A DNA stretch of 64,000 bases from JACCTU01 sp963798985 (GCA_963798985.1 CAWCVL010000008.1:62001-126000), one strand, 5' to 3'. Numbered from the stretch's first letter, positions 43,118 through 53,624 are shown. A program made the numbers and translations. The notes: generated by a model not told the origin, from the letters alone.

Positions 43118-45245
43118 ATGGTCTCTGAGGCGACGCCGGCAGAGCCGGCATCGCCGGCGGACAGGCTCGAGTACGTCCCCGAGATCGCGCTCTTCGTCGT
43201 CTCGGCGGTCGCGCTCGTCGTGCTCTGCTCGCGCGTTTCCGACTGGGCGGTGATGACCGACGAGCTCCTGTACGAGCGGCTCGCGCTCTCGTTCGTCGAC
43301 GGGGCGTTCCTGCCGACGCTGCACGGCGCGCACGCCGACGTCTACGCCGTGCTCTACCCGTTCCTGCTCATGCCGGTCTTCGCGCTCGTCGACCTTCCCG
43401 ATGCCGTTCGGGTTGCGCACGGCTTGAACGGCGTGCTCTTCGCGAGCGCCGCGATCCCGACCTGGCTGCTCGCTCGTGAGCTCGCGCTCTCGCGGCTCGC
43501 GGCGCTGGCCTCCGGGTTCTTCGCGGTCGCGCTTCCGTGGACGGTGATCGGTGGCTTCGTGATGACCGAGGCGGCCGCGTACCCGGCTGCGCTGTGGGCA
43601 GCTGCTCGCGATCCAGCGGGCGGTCGTGCTGCCTTCGCCCCGGCGCGACCTCGTCGCGCTCGCTGCGATCCTCGTCGCCACTCTCGCCCGTCCGCAGCTC
43701 GCCGCGCTCGGTGTCGTGCTCGTCGCCGCAGCCGCTGTTCACGAGGCACGTCTGGGTCGCTGGCGGGCGCACGCGGTCGCGTTCGGCGTGGCCGCGCTCG
43801 CCGTGCCCGTGGTGCTGCTCGGCGGCGCGGGACTGCTCGGGAGCTACGCGCCGGCCATCGAAGGAGACGTGTTCTCGCTCGACGCGTTCCGCTCGGCGCT
43901 CGTCCACGTGAACGTGACCGCCGTCGCGCTCGGGATCGTGCCACTGCTCCTCGGCGGCGGCTGGGCGATCGCCGCGCTCGTGCGTCCGCCGGCGGAGCAG
44001 GAGCGGTCCGCGTTCGCCGGGCTCGTGGTCGCGGCGGTGATCGTGCTCGCCGTCGAGTCGGGCTCGGTCGTCGTGCGGTTCGGCCTCGGGCTCGACGTCA
44101 AGGATCGCTACCTCTTCTACATCGCGCCGCTGCTGTTTCTCGCGACCGCGTGCGCGCTCGAGGACCCGCGACCGCGCGTTGCCGGAGTGCTCGTGCTCAC
44201 GGCGCTCTTCGTGCTCACCGTCGGACTGGAGGATTTCGAGCCGATCTTCGGCGTCAACGTCGACTCGCCCGCCTCGTCGACGCACGAGGCGCTGACGAGC
44301 TTCGGCAACGACGTGGGGCTCGAGGTCGGCGGAGCTGCTCGCGATCGTCGGCGGGCTGCTCGGGCTTGCGCTCGTCCTCGCACTCCGCCGCCTGCCACGG
44401 AGGCCGGTCGCGGCGACCGTCCTCGTGGCACTCGTCGCGTTCGTGTTCGCCGAGACGGCGTACACGTGGAACCGGTTGCTCGACAGCTCGGGCCCGAGCG
44501 GACGCGCACTCGCTGTGAAGCAGGCGCCCCAGCTGTCGTGGATCGACGCCGCCGTCGAAGACGGCTCAGTCGCGATGTTCGCGTACCCCTTCGGCCAGGA
44601 GTGGTACCCGAGTGCGGTCGCCTGGTGGGACGTCGAGTTCTGGAACGCTCGCGTCGACCGTGCCTACCGCCTCGACGGGTACATCACGTACACGCCGGAC
44701 AGCTTCCCGACGCCGAGCGTGCGCGTCGACCCGCGCACCGGTCTCTTCGTCGGCGCCGGCACGCCGGACTTCATCGTCCGCACGCCGCTCGACGCGCGCT
44801 TCGGTCCCGCGGGGACGGCGGTCGCTGCGGGGCCGCAACTCGAGCTCGTCGACCTCGAGGTTCCGCTTGCGCGCGCAGTGGCTCACGCTCGGGCTGCACC
44901 CGGACGGCTGGACGCGGCCGGACCGCTCCGCGGTGCTCCGGATCTACCCGCCTGCCGGCGCCGCGACGGTCACGCCTGTCGGTGAGCGCACCCGACGTGG
45001 AAACGCCTCGTCCGGTGCAGATCGGGACGCAGTCGTTCGCGCTCGGTTCCACGGAGACGCGCGAGCTCACCCTCGAGGTCTGTGTTCCGGAGGGCGGCTT
45101 CGCCGAGGTTCCGATCCGAGTCGAGGGCTCGACGTCCATTCGCGCGATCCCGATTGCGCCGCCCTACAGCGAGCGTTTTCGGGACGTCGGCGTGCGGCTC
45201 TCGAACGTCCGCGCGGCCGCAACGGGTGGAACCTGCCAAACGTAG
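43118..45245 (+). CDS. Multi-pass membrane glycosyltransferase-like protein (four frameshifts here)
   Basis: About 705 residues. N-terminal half with many transmembrane helices (VPEIALFVVSAVALVVLCSR; LASGFFAVALPWTVIGGFVM; LVALAAILVATLARPQLAALG; VVVAAVIVLAVE), with an acidic loop SDWAVMTDELLYERLA typical of GT-C (ArnT/PMT-like) enzymes. The C-terminal half is a soluble beta-rich domain (FAYPFGQEWYPSAVAWWDVEF; VPEGGFAEVPIRVEG). Frames run 2, 3, 1, 2, 3 with switches near 43608, 44330, 44880 and 44985. Likely transfers sugars from lipid donors outside the membrane; exact role unknown. Confidence 0.65.
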
Positions 45246-45248
45246 ACT
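45243..45248 (+). promoter_or_regulatory. -10 box TAGACT
   Basis: TANNNT 6 nt before the GTG at 45255, overlapping the preceding stop codon. Confidence 0.5.
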
Positions 45249-45254
45249 CAGCGC

Positions 45255-46537
<1,283 letters not shown>

Positions 46538-46541
<4 letters not shown>

Positions 46542-46945
46542 GCTCGAGAGTCCGCGACGCGATGATCGTCGACCCGCCCGCGCTCGAGGGGTCGGCGAGC
46601 GCGCAGGAGGCGGGGCAGCTCTTCCTGCGGCCGGAGGTGCGGAACGTGCTGGTCTGCGAAAGCGGCCGGCTGACCGGGATCGTCACGCGCAAGACGCTCG
46701 TCCGCGAGGTCGTCGCGACTGGATCCGACCCGAGAGCGACGCTGCTTCGCGACATCGCCGAGGAGCCGCTCTTCACGATCGACGCGGACGCGGAGCTCGA
46801 GGAGGCGTTCCGCGAGCTCGAGGAGCGCGACTTCGAGCGCGTTCCGGTCGTCGAGGGCGAACGCCTCGTCGGCGTGCTCTCACGCTCGGTCGTGCAGCGC
46901 CGGCTCGCGGAGGACGAGCCGGCCGTGGACGAACCCGACGCCTAG
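46538..46945 (+). CDS. CBS-domain pair protein
   Basis: 135 residues, nearly all of it two CBS motifs: RDAMIVDPPALEGSASAQEA and RNVLVCESGRLTGIVTRKTL; DIAEEPLFTIDADAELEEA and RVPVVEGERLVGVLSRSVV. CBS pairs bind adenine nucleotides. No other domain is attached. GTG at 46538 overlaps the dehydrogenase stop. Its TAG stop lies in the arm of the 170-bp palindrome. Confidence 0.85.
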
Positions 46946-47111
46946 AGGCTTGATGTGAAAGTCGCGCACCCGTGGCTGGCGGCCCAGACACGGCGCATCT
47001 GAGCCCGATCGTCCGAAGCACGTACTACCAGTACGAGCTCCGGCCGCTCGAACTCAGCTGCTTGGTCTGGCCCGTCCCCACAGGCACGTGAATTCCACAT
47101 CAAGCCTCTAG
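46942..47111. repeat. 170-bp imperfect palindrome spanning two stop codons
   Basis: Outer arms 46942-46957 and 47096-47111 are perfectly complementary over 16 bp (ctagaggcttgatgtg). The inner stem 47021-47026 / 47030-47035 (cgtact/agtacg) closes a 3-nt loop acc and extends outward to 12 of 14 pairs. Middle parts (for example cggcccagac versus cgggccagac) also pair. The stop codons of both convergent genes lie inside the outer stem. Could act as a bidirectional terminator or be a mobile palindrome. Confidence 0.8.
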
Positions 47112-47926
47112 CCGGCGGCGGTCTGCGGGGCGCCCGTGCGGCGCCCGCGGACGAGCTTGCGCGCATAGAGCCGCTCGTTGGCGATGCGGATCAGGCCGAG
47201 CGCGTTCGAGCCTTCGGCGGGGTAGGCGGCCCAGCCGAACGTGACGGCGAGGCCGTGCGCGGTCATCCGCTGCTCGAGCCGCATCGCCCGATCCCCAGCT
47301 GCGTCCTTGCCGCGGACCGACGCCAAGATGGCGAACTCGTCGCCGCCGACCCGCGCGATCCGCTCTTCAGGCTCGAGCAGACGGCCGAGCGTGTCGGCGA
47401 GTTGCACGAGCACGAGATCGCCCCTCCCGTGCCCGTCCTCCGAGTTCAGCTCGCGCAGGCCGTCGAGGTCGGCGAGGAGGATCGCGAACGGTTCCTGAAC
47501 GGCGAAGCGCTTGTCGACCTCGATCTCGAACCCGCGAGCGTTCGGGAGTCCGGTCAGCCGGTCGCGCGTCGCGAGCAGCTCGAGCCGTTCGATCAGCTCG
47601 CGGTTGCGTGCCGCGAACCAACCGATGAGCGCGCCGGTCAGTGCGTAGGCGAGCAAGCGGATCGGCGTGCTCACGGTCAGGAGGTCGAGCGTCGGAAGGT
47701 TCGCGTTCGAGACGACCGCGACGGTGTAGAGCGCCGCCGCGACCACGCCGGCCGTTGCCCCGCCCCGCGGCCCGCTCGCGATCGCGATCAACGCGATCGG
47801 CAGGTAGAAGAAGTGAGCGAGGCCGAGGCCTGGCGTCTCCAAGAACACGAGCGCGAGAAAGATCACGGCGTAGCCCACTCCGGCCCCGAACAGGACCGCA
47901 CGCCGATGGAGGTGTGCCGCAGTCAC
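47108..47926 (-). CDS. Membrane GGDEF-domain diguanylate cyclase
   Basis: 272 residues. Four or five N-terminal transmembrane helices (AVLFGAGVGYAVIFLALVFL; FFYLPIALIAIAS; TAGVVAAALYTVAVV; RLLAYALTGALIGWFAA), then GGDEF: RDRLTGLPNARGFEIEVDKR, LLADLDGLRELNSEDGHGRGD, ARVGGDEFAILAS and GLAVTFGWAAYP. The active-site GGDEF is intact, so c-di-GMP synthesis is expected. An RxxD inhibition site is not obvious. Convergent with the CBS gene. Confidence 0.9.
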   Translation of the reverse strand: MTAAHLHRRAVLFGAGVGYAVIFLALVFLETPGLGLAHFFYLPIALIAIASGPRGGATAGVVAAALYTVAVVSNANLPTLDLLTVSTPIRLLAYALTGALIGWFAARNRELIERLELLATRDRLTGLPNARGFEIEVDKRFAVQEPFAILLADLDGLRELNSEDGHGRGDLVLVQLADTLGRLLEPEERIARVGGDEFAILASVRGKDAAGDRAMRLEQRMTAHGLAVTFGWAAYPAEGSNALGLIRIANERLYARKLVRGRRTGAPQTAAG

Positions 47927-47988
47927 CTCCCAAGGGTGTCACGACCAGCGGCTCCTCGTATCACTCGGACGAGTGACCCTGACCAGTG

Positions 47989-48906
47989 CTAGCAGCAGGT
48001 GTAGGCGCCCGGGGGCGCGTCGCCCTCGACCGGCTCAGGCAACTCGGCTGCGGCGAGCGCGACGCCGTCGAGGATGTCGTTCTCACTCACCCGCAGCGCG
48101 CCGAGCCCGTACGCGACGAGAACCTCGCGGGCGATCACGGCGCCGGCGACGATGACCGGCGCGCGCTCCGGTTCCAGCGCAGGGACCTCGCGCCGTTCGG
48201 CGAGCGGAAGCGCTGCGAGGCGCTCGAGCTGGCGCTCGACGCCTGCGAGCGAGAGCTCGTGCCCGTGCACACGTTCGCGGTCGTACTCGTCAAGCCCAAG
48301 GTCGAGCGCAGCCAGCGACGTGATCGTTCCGGCGACGCCGATCGCGCGGTTCGCATCGAGCTGGGGGAGGAGTGCGCGGACCTGCTCGGCAGCTGCATCG
48401 AGCTCGCCGCGGGTCGGCGGGTCCGTGTGCAGGAAGCGCTCGGTCAGACGCACCGATCCGATGTCGATGCTCACGCGCGAGTCCAGCGTGACGAGCTCGG
48501 TCGAGCCCCCGCCGATGTCGAGCACGAGCGTTCCCGGCGCAATCGTCCCGACGCCTCGCAGCATCAGGTCTGCCTCTTCGTCGCCGCTCAGCAGCCGCGT
48601 CACGAACCCGTACGACCACTCGATCTCGCCGAGAAACGCTTCGCCGTTCTCGGCGTCACGCACCGCGCTCGTCGCGACGAGCAGCGTTCGCTTCGCACCG
48701 AGCCGCTCCGCCTCGCACCGGTACTCCGTCAGGCAGTTGCGGACGCGCGCGATCGGGACGGGGAGGAGGCGGTGGCGCTCGTCGACGCCCTCGCCCAACC
48801 GCGTGATCTCGGTGCGGCGCACGACTTCTTCGAGCCGGTCGCCATCGACGTCGGCGACGAGCAGGCGCGTCGTGTTCGTCCCCTGATCGATGGCCGCGAC
48901 GCGCAC
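47989..48906 (-). CDS. Ppx/GppA family exopolyphosphatase
   Basis: 305 residues of the ASKHA fold: VAAIDQGTNTTRLLVADV, LLVATSAVRDAEN, GTLVLDIGGGSTELVTL, AIGVAGTITSLAALDLGL. These enzymes degrade polyphosphate or pppGpp. The usual AIDxGSNS loop reads AIDQGTNT. GTG at 48906 shares its G with the upstream stop, so it is co-translated with the small membrane protein. Length matches the short actinobacterial Ppx form. Confidence 0.9.
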   Translation of the reverse strand: MRVAAIDQGTNTTRLLVADVDGDRLEEVVRRTEITRLGEGVDERHRLLPVPIARVRNCLTEYRCEAERLGAKRTLLVATSAVRDAENGEAFLGEIEWSYGFVTRLLSGDEEADLMLRGVGTIAPGTLVLDIGGGSTELVTLDSRVSIDIGSVRLTERFLHTDPPTRGELDAAAEQVRALLPQLDANRAIGVAGTITSLAALDLGLDEYDRERVHGHELSLAGVERQLERLAALPLAERREVPALEPERAPVIVAGAVIAREVLVAYGLGALRVSENDILDGVALAAAELPEPVEGDAPPGAYTCC

Positions 48907-49217
48907 TACTTGCTCGGGTAGACGCCCATCAGCGCGGCCCATTGCCCGCGAACGCGCCCGAGCGCACCCATGAGGATCTCGAGCCGCGCGCGTGACGCTG
49001 CGAGGCGGGCGGCCGACGTCGAGAGCCGGTCGACGCCGCGCGGCTCGAACGCGGAGAGTCGTTCGAGCGAAGCACTCAACGCGTCGTTCGCCTCGCCGAA
49101 CATGCGAAAGAACGCGCGGCTCGTCCGCCACAGCTCGTACGAGCGCGTACCGACGAGGGCCAAAGACCCTGCTATCGCGGCAAAACCGACGAGGAGTGCG
49201 ACTGTGACGAGCGACAA
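48906..49217 (-). CDS. Small membrane protein with coiled coil
   Basis: About 103 residues from TTG 49217: one transmembrane helix (LVTVALLVGFAAIAGSLALV), then a helical region (ANDALSASLERLSAF; LSTSAARLAASRARLEILMG). The longer frame that runs back through the tRNA is not credible. Translationally coupled to the Ppx gene. No family recognised; DUF948-like topology. Confidence 0.55.
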   Translation of the reverse strand: MSLVTVALLVGFAAIAGSLALVGTRSYELWRTSRAFFRMFGEANDALSASLERLSAFEPRGVDRLSTSAARLAASRARLEILMGALGRVRGQWAALMGVYPSK

Positions 49218-49225
49218 GCCGCTGC

Positions 49226-49231
49226 TATCAT
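49226..49231 (+). promoter_or_regulatory. -10 box TATCAT for initiator tRNA
   Basis: TANNNT 11 nt before the tRNA 5' end. Confidence 0.45.
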
Positions 49232-49242
49232 GCCCCCAGCGA

Positions 49243-49316
49243 CGCGGGGTGGAGCAGTCAGGTAGCTCGCCGGGCTCATAACCCGGAGGTCGCAGGTTCA
49301 AATCCTGCCCCCGCTA
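49243..49316 (+). tRNA. Initiator tRNA-fMet(CAT)
   Basis: 74 nt. Acceptor cgcgggg pairs with ccccgct leaving the C1:T72 mismatch typical of initiators; anticodon stem ccggg/cccgg with loop ctcataa gives CAT and the diagnostic GGG:CCC pairs; T-arm gcagg ttcaaat cctgc; discriminator A. CCA is not encoded. Confidence 0.96.
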
Positions 49317-49325
49317 TGTGAGTCC

Positions 49326-49354
49326 AAGAGGGGGAACCGTAGGTTCCCCCTCTT
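49326..49354 (+). terminator. Rho-independent terminator of the tRNA
   Basis: Perfect 13-bp stem (aagagggggaacc / ggttccccctctt) with the 3-nt loop gta, 10 nt after the tRNA. Confidence 0.85.
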
Positions 49355-49558
49355 TCGATCTCCCCCTCCAACCCACGGCGGGTTGTCTCGGACAGGTCGA
49401 GGTAGCCGCTGTTGCCAGTTCGGATTGTGGTTGAGCGCGGCTTGGAGCGGGCCGTGCTCGCGCGGGATCGCGGGGAGTTCGAGGCCGGGCTCAAACGTCG
49501 GACGGTCTGGCGCAGATGCGCGGTCTCGCGAGGCTTCTGTTCTCGCGGGATTGGCGCG
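49355..49558. other. Intergenic stretch without recognisable gene
   Basis: About 200 nt after the tRNA terminator. I see no coding region, tRNA-derived repeat or promoter that I can support. Confidence 0.5.
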
Positions 49559-50203
49559 CTACGAGCCTGCGACTGGCCTCGGAGCGTCTTGAGGCGTTCG
49601 GCGCAGGGCGAGGATCGCGCCGACGGTGAGCATCCAAGCGACGAAGACGAGGAAGCCCAGGAACGGGACGGCTAGCAGCACCGCCGCGGGGAATCCTGCC
49701 CAGCCGAGCCAACGGGGAAGCACCCTGTATCGGAGAGCGGCGAGCGAGGTGGCGGCGACGAGGAGAATTGCTGCGAACGCACCGCTCACGAGGATCAGGA
49801 AACCGGCCTGATCGACGAGTCGGCGCGTGTTGGGGTCGAGCACGAACTCGTCCGACATGGCGATGAAGGCTGTCGCTCGTGACACGGCGTTACCGACGAG
49901 CACGAGGCCGGCAGCCACGATGCCCCCCGCCCAGGCGAGAGCGGCGAGCATCGAGGTTTCACGCTCTGTTCTCGCGATCAAGGCCCGGAGCGCGCCAGCG
50001 AAGACAACGAGCATCAGCGCGGCGGCCGCGATGAGGAAGAAGGCGACGACCTCCTGCACCCGTTTGCCGTTGTCCGCGTAGTGCTCGAGGATCTCCCGGT
50101 CGCTTGCCCCGACCTCGATGCCGAGTGCGAAGGCCACGACGTAGAGACCGACGAACACAACCGCGGTCAGTCCCGCCAACCGCTCCCAGCTGATCCTCCT
50201 CAT
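49559..50203 (-). CDS. Multi-pass membrane protein (DUF4386-like)
   Basis: About 214 residues with six predicted transmembrane segments: LAGLTAVVFVGLYVVAFALG, FFLIAAAALMLVVFAGALRA, LAALAWAGGIVAAGLVLVG, GFLILVSGAFAAILLVAA, RWLGWAGFPAAVLLAVPFLG and VFVAWMLTVGAI. The pattern resembles DUF4386-type proteins of unknown function. ATG 50203 is chosen for its GGAGGGAGAG ribosome-binding site; an in-frame ATG at 50245 would add 14 residues. Confidence 0.65.
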   Translation of the reverse strand: MRRISWERLAGLTAVVFVGLYVVAFALGIEVGASDREILEHYADNGKRVQEVVAFFLIAAAALMLVVFAGALRALIARTERETSMLAALAWAGGIVAAGLVLVGNAVSRATAFIAMSDEFVLDPNTRRLVDQAGFLILVSGAFAAILLVAATSLAALRYRVLPRWLGWAGFPAAVLLAVPFLGFLVFVAWMLTVGAILALRRTPQDAPRPVAGS

Positions 50204-50241
50204 CTCTCCCTCCGCCCGAGTGATGGTGCTGAACCGGTCCG

Positions 50242-50594
50242 TCATCGTGACTCCACCGCCGGACGAAGGTCTGGTCTCGGCGACGATGCGTTGCGGGCTG
50301 TTTCGAGGCCGGCGTGCGCGCGGGTGCTCGCCCAGGGCCAGTCCAGGGGTCGCGGGCGAGGCCAGCCGCGACCGGGGTGCGGGCGAGGCCAGCCGCGACC
50401 GGGGTGCGGGCGAGGTAGAGGTAGGCGCCGAGGAGGTCGTTGTCGTCGTTGATTCGGCGGGCGAGGCAAGTGGGCGCGGAAGAGGTGCGCTCGTCGTCGG
50501 TGTCGACGGTTGTGGTGGCGCGAGTACTCGGTGTGGAGGCATTGCAGTGCGTTCGAGAGCTGGTCGTCGTGGATGCAGTAGCCCATGCTCATAC
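50242..50594 (-). pseudogene. Remnant of a REP-associated tyrosine transposase (RAYT, Y1_Tnp)
   Basis: Three frames on the minus strand together give the C-terminal half of a Y1-transposase-like protein: DDQLSNALQCLHTEYSRHHN and AHLFRAH, then RRINDDNDLLGAYLYLARTP, then RPLDWPWASTRAHAGLE. The order and motifs (HLF, YLYLARNPVAAGL, DWPWAS) match RAYTs; the N-terminal HUH and catalytic Tyr region are absent. A 27-bp tandem duplication has doubled the ARTPVAAGL segment. The gene is clearly dead. Confidence 0.7.
50354..50415. repeat. 27-bp tandem repeat, 2.3 copies
   Basis: Identical units at 50354-50380 and 50381-50407 followed by 8 bases of a third. In the transposase frame this is an in-frame nine-codon duplication. 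Confidence 0.9.
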
Positions 50595-50632
50595 GATTAC
50601 CCGACAAAGAGCCTCGAGTGATCTAATGGTCT

Positions 50633-50662
50633 TCGACACGGCAACCTGGGTTGGCGTGTCGA
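50633..50662. repeat. 30-bp REP-like palindrome
   Basis: Arms tcgacacggcaacc and ggttggcgtgtcga pair 13 of 14 across a 2-nt loop. It lies 39 nt upstream (5' side) of the transposase remnant and 25 nt before the GH16 start. Confidence 0.65.
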
Positions 50663-50687
50663 CGATTCACTCCCGCTCCGAACGATC

Positions 50688-51464
50688 ATGAGCAAAGCCG
50701 GATACGAGCTCGAGTTCGAAGACACGTTCGACGGCAGCTCGCTCGACGAACGCCGCTGGATTCCGCACTACCTCACTCAGCGGAGCAGCCGGGAGCGCTC
50801 CGCCGCGCGGTTTCAGATCGGCGGTGGCTGCCTGCGGCTGTTGATCGAGGCTGACTAACCGTCGTGGTGTCCGGAGTACGACGGCGCGGTCAAGGTGTCC
50901 TCGCTGCAGACGGGCATGTTCGCCGGCCCGGTCGGCAGCACGATCGGTCAGCAACGCTTCAACCCCGACGCCGTCGTTCGCGAGGCTCAGCAGAACGTCC
51001 GGCTCTACACGCCGCAGTACGGTCTAATCGAACTGCGGGCGAAGGCGATCGACGACCCGCGCAACATGATCGCTCTGTGGATGATCGGCTACGAGGACGA
51101 GCCCCAGCGGTCCGCAGAGATCTGCGTGTGCGAGATCTTCGGACGCGACGTCGGCCCGGATCATGCCGCGATCGGTATGGGCGTCCGCCCTTTCGCCGAC
51201 CCGGAGATCGTCGACGGGTTCTCCACCGAGACGGTGGCCATCGACGTTCGCGAGTTCCACGTCTACGCGGCCGAGTGGACGCCGGAGCACGTCGTCTTCA
51301 CCATCGACGGCGAGGTGATCAAGACCGTCGAGCAGTCGCCGTCCTACCCGATGCAGCTCATGCTCGGCATCTACGAGTTCCCACCGGAGACGGCGTCCGA
51401 GCCGAACGCAGGCGTCTACCCCAAGGAGTTCACGGTCGACTACGTGCGGGGGTATCGCCGGTAG
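50688..51464 (+). pseudogene. GH16-type beta-glucanase-like gene with nonsense codon
   Basis: From ATG 50688 the frame gives YELEFEDTFDGSSLDERRWI, hits TAA at 50856-50858, and continues in the same frame with PSWCPEYDGAVKVSSLQTG, then GLIELRAKAI, SAEICVCEIFGRD and YAAEWTPEHVVFTIDGEVIK to TAG 51464. This is a complete laminarinase-like jelly roll of about 258 residues with one stop, probably CAA to TAA. The catalytic ExDxxE reads EICVCE, keeping both Glu but replacing the central Asp by Cys, so hydrolase activity would be doubtful even if translated. Confidence 0.78.
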
Positions 51465-51578
51465 CCCGCGCGGGAACTTCTTGTGCGAAGAGCAGTTCCG
51501 CGACGCTGCGTTTACAGCGGTGTCGGGACACCGAAGAGCTTGACCGGGCCTTCGTCGTAGGGCTGCGCTAGGCGCGCG

Positions 51579-52940
51579 CTACGGTCTGATGTTCTGGTTG
51601 AGGCGGAAGACGTTGTCGGGGTCCCACTCGCGCTTGAGCGCCACGAGCCGCTTGTACTTCCCGTCCCCGTAGATCCCGCGCGCGACGTCGCCTCCGACCT
51701 CGGTGACGTCGTTGACGTAGCGCCCGACAGATGCGTGCGGCGCCGCCGTGTCTAGGGCGGCCCGCGCCCAGGAACGGCACGCATCGTCGAGTGCGCCGTC
51801 GTTCCAGCCGATCTCGGCGCCTGCCCAGAAGGCAGCGTCGCGACCCGTGAACGCGGTGTCCTCCTCGGACACGGCCGCGATCGCGCGACCCCAGGCCCAG
51901 ACCGAAAAGCCACCCTCGGCTCCGTCGGGCACCCGGGAGACCTGGTCGGCCCAGTCGCGCACGAGCGCCTCGGGAAGCGACGCAAGGAACGAGCTCTTCA
52001 TCGAGAAGCGCTGCCCCCATTCCATCGGCGCGTCGAACAGACGCTGCGACGCCAGGTAGGGCTTCGACTCGACCGAGTCCTCGAGCGGATCGGCGAGGGC
52101 GCGGAGCCCCGCGAGGTCGCGCTCCGCGTCGGCCGGCAACCCGCTGTGGAGCACGGATACGGACGCGGTCGGCCCACGAGCATCTCCTCCGACCGCCATG
52201 CCGAAGGACGTCCACAGCTCGTCGGGCCCGTCCTTCACGAGCTCGCGGTAGGTCTCGGCCAGCTCTTCGGCCCGCTCGATCGGATGGGTGACCGTGCCGT
52301 GCACCACCACGCCCTCGAAGGCATGCAGGAGGAATTCGAACGACGTCACGATCCCGAAGTTCGCGCCGGCTCCTCGCATGCCCCAGAAGAGCTCGGGGTT
52401 CTCGTCCTCGCTTGCCCGTACGACCTGGCCGTCAGCGGTCACGAGCTCGACCGCACGCAGGCTGTCGATCGTCAGGCCGAGCTTGCACTGCAGCCGGCCC
52501 ATCCCGCCGCCAAGCGTGAGGCCGGCCACCCCCGTGTGGGAGACGACACCGACCGGGCAGACGAGCCGGTGAGTCTGCGCCGCGTCGTCGAGCTCGGCAA
52601 GCAGCGAGCCGCCCCGCACGCGGGCGGTGCGCGTTTTTGGATCGACTTCCACGCCGCGCATCCGTGAGAGGTCGATCACGATGCCGTCGTCGCACGTCGA
52701 GAAGCCGGGGATGCTGTGGCCGCCGGACCGGATGGCGATGATGAGCTCCTGCTCACGGGCGAAGCGAAGGGCGGCGACGACGTCATCGGGGGACGTCGGT
52801 CGCACGATCAGCGCCGGCCGGCGGTCGATCATGCTGTTCCAGACTGCGCGAGCGGCGTCGTAGCCCGGGTCGTCGGGGCGCACGATCTCGCCCGCAAATC
52901 CGTCAGTTAGCTTGGCCAGGTCGCCCAGTCCCACTGCCAC
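51579..52940 (-). CDS. FAD-linked oxidase with berberine-bridge domain
   Basis: 453 residues. PP-loop FAD domain: ALIVRPTSPDDVVAALRFAR, IRSGGHSIPGFSTCDDG (His for covalent FAD), CPVGVVSHTGVAGLTLGGG (candidate cysteinyl link), FWGMRGAGANFGIVTSFEF, and the C-terminal BBE tail YKRLVALKREWDPDNVFRLNQNI. Such enzymes oxidise sugars, alcohols or aromatic compounds and make H2O2. No signal peptide. A ribosome-binding site (gaagggaggcaagtggc region) precedes the start. Confidence 0.88.
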   Translation of the reverse strand: MAVGLGDLAKLTDGFAGEIVRPDDPGYDAARAVWNSMIDRRPALIVRPTSPDDVVAALRFAREQELIIAIRSGGHSIPGFSTCDDGIVIDLSRMRGVEVDPKTRTARVRGGSLLAELDDAAQTHRLVCPVGVVSHTGVAGLTLGGGMGRLQCKLGLTIDSLRAVELVTADGQVVRASEDENPELFWGMRGAGANFGIVTSFEFLLHAFEGVVVHGTVTHPIERAEELAETYRELVKDGPDELWTSFGMAVGGDARGPTASVSVLHSGLPADAERDLAGLRALADPLEDSVESKPYLASQRLFDAPMEWGQRFSMKSSFLASLPEALVRDWADQVSRVPDGAEGGFSVWAWGRAIAAVSEEDTAFTGRDAAFWAGAEIGWNDGALDDACRSWARAALDTAAPHASVGRYVNDVTEVGGDVARGIYGDGKYKRLVALKREWDPDNVFRLNQNIRP

Positions 52941-53023
52941 TTGCCTCCCTTCTACACGAAGCGCCCATACCCAGTCCGCTGGACGCTATTCAACGACGCG
53001 GTATTCGAGATGCGTCACTTGGT

Positions 53024-53624
53024 CTACGACGTGTGCACGGGATAGCGCAGATGCGTGACACCCACACCGGCGACGGCTGTCGGATTCCCGAGGACGGCCG
53101 GTGTGTTCGCGAGGTGGTCGAACAGCCGCACTCCTGCGCCTAGCAACACGGCAGCCAGATCGATGTGGATCTCGTCGAGCAGCCCGGCGTCCAGGCACTG
53201 CTGGATCGTTTGGGCGCCGTGCACTCCCACGGACTTCGGGCCGGCAGCCGACTTCGCTCGAGCAACGGCGCTTTCGATGCCGTCGGTGACGAACTGGACC
53301 GTCGAGCCGGGCCGTGGCCAGCCGTCGGGCACCTGGTGGGTGACGACGACAGCGGGAATATCCCACGGGTGCTGGCCGCCCCAGCCGCCGGCGACCTCGA
53401 ACGTGCGCCGACCGGTGAGCATGGCGCCGACCTCAGCCATCAAGCCCCGCAGGTGGTCGGCGCTCGGCGCCGAGACGTGGAACGTGAAGTCCGGTGTCGG
53501 GATCGGCATCGGGGACATCGACGTCGCCCGAGAAGTACCAGTCGAAAACCTCGGCGACCCCGTCGTTCGCGTCGGCGACGTACCCGTCGAGAGACATCGA
53601 CATGATTGCGACAACCTTGCTCAT
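53024..53624 (-). CDS. RibD C-terminal/dihydrofolate-reductase-like protein (frameshifted here)
   Basis: About 199 residues. MSKVVAIMSMSLDGYVADAND opens in one frame; after about 53490 another frame continues FTFHVSAPSADHLRGLMAEV, MLTGRRTFEVAGGWGG, VGVHGAQTIQQCLDAGLLDEI and DLAAVLLGAGVRLFD. This is the YwjB/YyaP-type DHFR-like family, NADPH-dependent reductases of unknown substrate. AAAGGAG ribosome-binding site precedes the ATG. Confidence 0.8.

Noticed and set aside
49276..49494. Minus-strand ORF ending AGAGFEPATSGL
   Set aside because: That ending is the antisense translation of the initiator tRNA, a well-known spurious-protein artefact.
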